Positions 63,878 through 64,000 of a stretch of 64,000 nt of DNA are shown piece after piece; positions within the stretch are counted from its first letter, which is position 1; each line of letters starts with the position of its first letter. The stretch covers positions 518,238 to 582,237 of the forward strand of contig NZ_MAEJ01000001.1 of the NCBI RefSeq assembly GCF_009933175.1, written 5' to 3'. The position numbers and the translations under genes are program-made. Origin of the DNA: Candidatus Enterococcus huntleyi. Lineage in GTDB: Bacteria; Bacillota; Bacilli; Lactobacillales; Enterococcaceae. Below the pieces are notes generated by a model that had not been told where the DNA came from, did no database searches, and saw only the letters and a list, made by a program, of their open reading frames with translations.

Positions 63878-64000
63878 ATGATAAAAGGGATTGGCATAGA
63901 CGCGGTTGAATTAAAGAGAATTGAGAAAATAATTAAAGAAAAAAGAAGTTTTGCCCAAAGAGTGTTGACAACTAACGAACTGATGTTGTTTAATGACTTG
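63878..64000 (+). CDS. acpS: Holo-[acyl-carrier-protein] synthase, 3' end outside window
   Basis: The first 41 codons of acpS. IKGIGIDAVELKRIEKIIK is the conserved N-terminus of the enzyme that moves the phosphopantetheine group from CoA to the acyl-carrier protein; the aspartate in GIDAVE binds Mg2+. LTTNEL follows as in family members (usually LTxxEL). A GGAG site lies before the ATG at 63878. The cshA-acpS order is usual in enterococci, where alr normally follows. Confidence 0.92.
   Translation, partial: MIKGIGIDAVELKRIEKIIKEKRSFAQRVLTTNELMLFNDL

Overview
The window looks like chromosomal DNA of a low-GC Gram-positive lactic acid bacterium, most probably Enterococcus or a close relative. 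The evidence is the gene order ddl-murF-cshA-acpS at the right end, strong AGGAGG-type ribosome binding sites, sigma-A promoters, CcpA cre-like sites and protein families typical of enterococci (long L25/Ctc, DUF960, TcaA-like zinc-ribbon protein, EF0837-type deacetylase with DgaE/DgaF). No rRNA, tRNA, CRISPR array, prophage or insertion sequence was seen. Both ends cut a gene: a cupin protein on the left and acpS on the right.

Layout. 1-8.1 kb: cupin and CMD proteins, an M20 amidohydrolase, an unusual acidic membrane protein, then a Kup potassium transporter preceded by a clear yybP-ykoY (Mn2+) riboswitch with an overlapping terminator, then a CorC/HlyC-type membrane protein. 8.2-15.5 kb: GNAT and MATE genes, a DUF960 protein, ribosomal protein L25 with a long leader carrying an attenuator-like hairpin, an XRE regulator, an RsuA-type pseudouridine synthase, a YjjG-type HAD nucleotidase and uridine kinase. 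15.8-19.9 kb: a beta-glucoside PTS locus (GH1, EIIA, GntR/UTRA regulator, EIIC). 20.1-22.2 kb: small accessory enzymes, including a 56-residue protein. 22.3-22.5 kb: a candidate structured RNA with its own promoter and terminator. 22.8-29.6 kb: an operon of PTS EIIC, small membrane protein, MupG-like glycosidase, amidohydrolase/deacetylase, DgaE-like ammonia-lyase, DgaF-like aldolase and a KDG-type kinase.

29.8-33.5 kb: a TcaA-like protein, GNAT, DUF188 and an AraC regulator. 33.8-52.2 kb: a large glycan locus with GH1, a YesN-type response regulator, BglK-like ROK kinase, GH31 alpha-xylosidase, YesM/YesL on the opposite strand, an ABC sugar importer without its own ATPase, GH42 beta-galactosidase, GH29 alpha-L-fucosidase and an esterase. 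Together these activities fit the side chains and backbone of xyloglucan oligosaccharides. 53.0-57.7 kb: two Gfo/Idh/MocA oxidoreductases, two xylose-isomerase-like TIM-barrel proteins and a ThuA-like protein, a set that resembles 3-keto-glycoside (oxidative) sugar pathways. 57.8-59.3 kb: an AT-rich stretch with a tandem repeat and one small membrane protein. 59.3-64 kb: cell-wall and housekeeping genes (ddl, murF, cshA, acpS).

Three families of intergenic repeats were found: a roughly 125-147 bp palindromic unit in three tandem copies at 52.43-52.84 kb with a divergent relative near 40.5 kb; two long-inverted-repeat elements of about 155 bp at 40.66 and 40.98 kb; and a 184-bp AT-rich tandem duplication at 57.93-58.29 kb. 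CcpA-like cre sites lie near the start of most sugar operons, so the sugar genes are probably under carbon catabolite control. All functions are read from sequence and family knowledge only; no database search was run.
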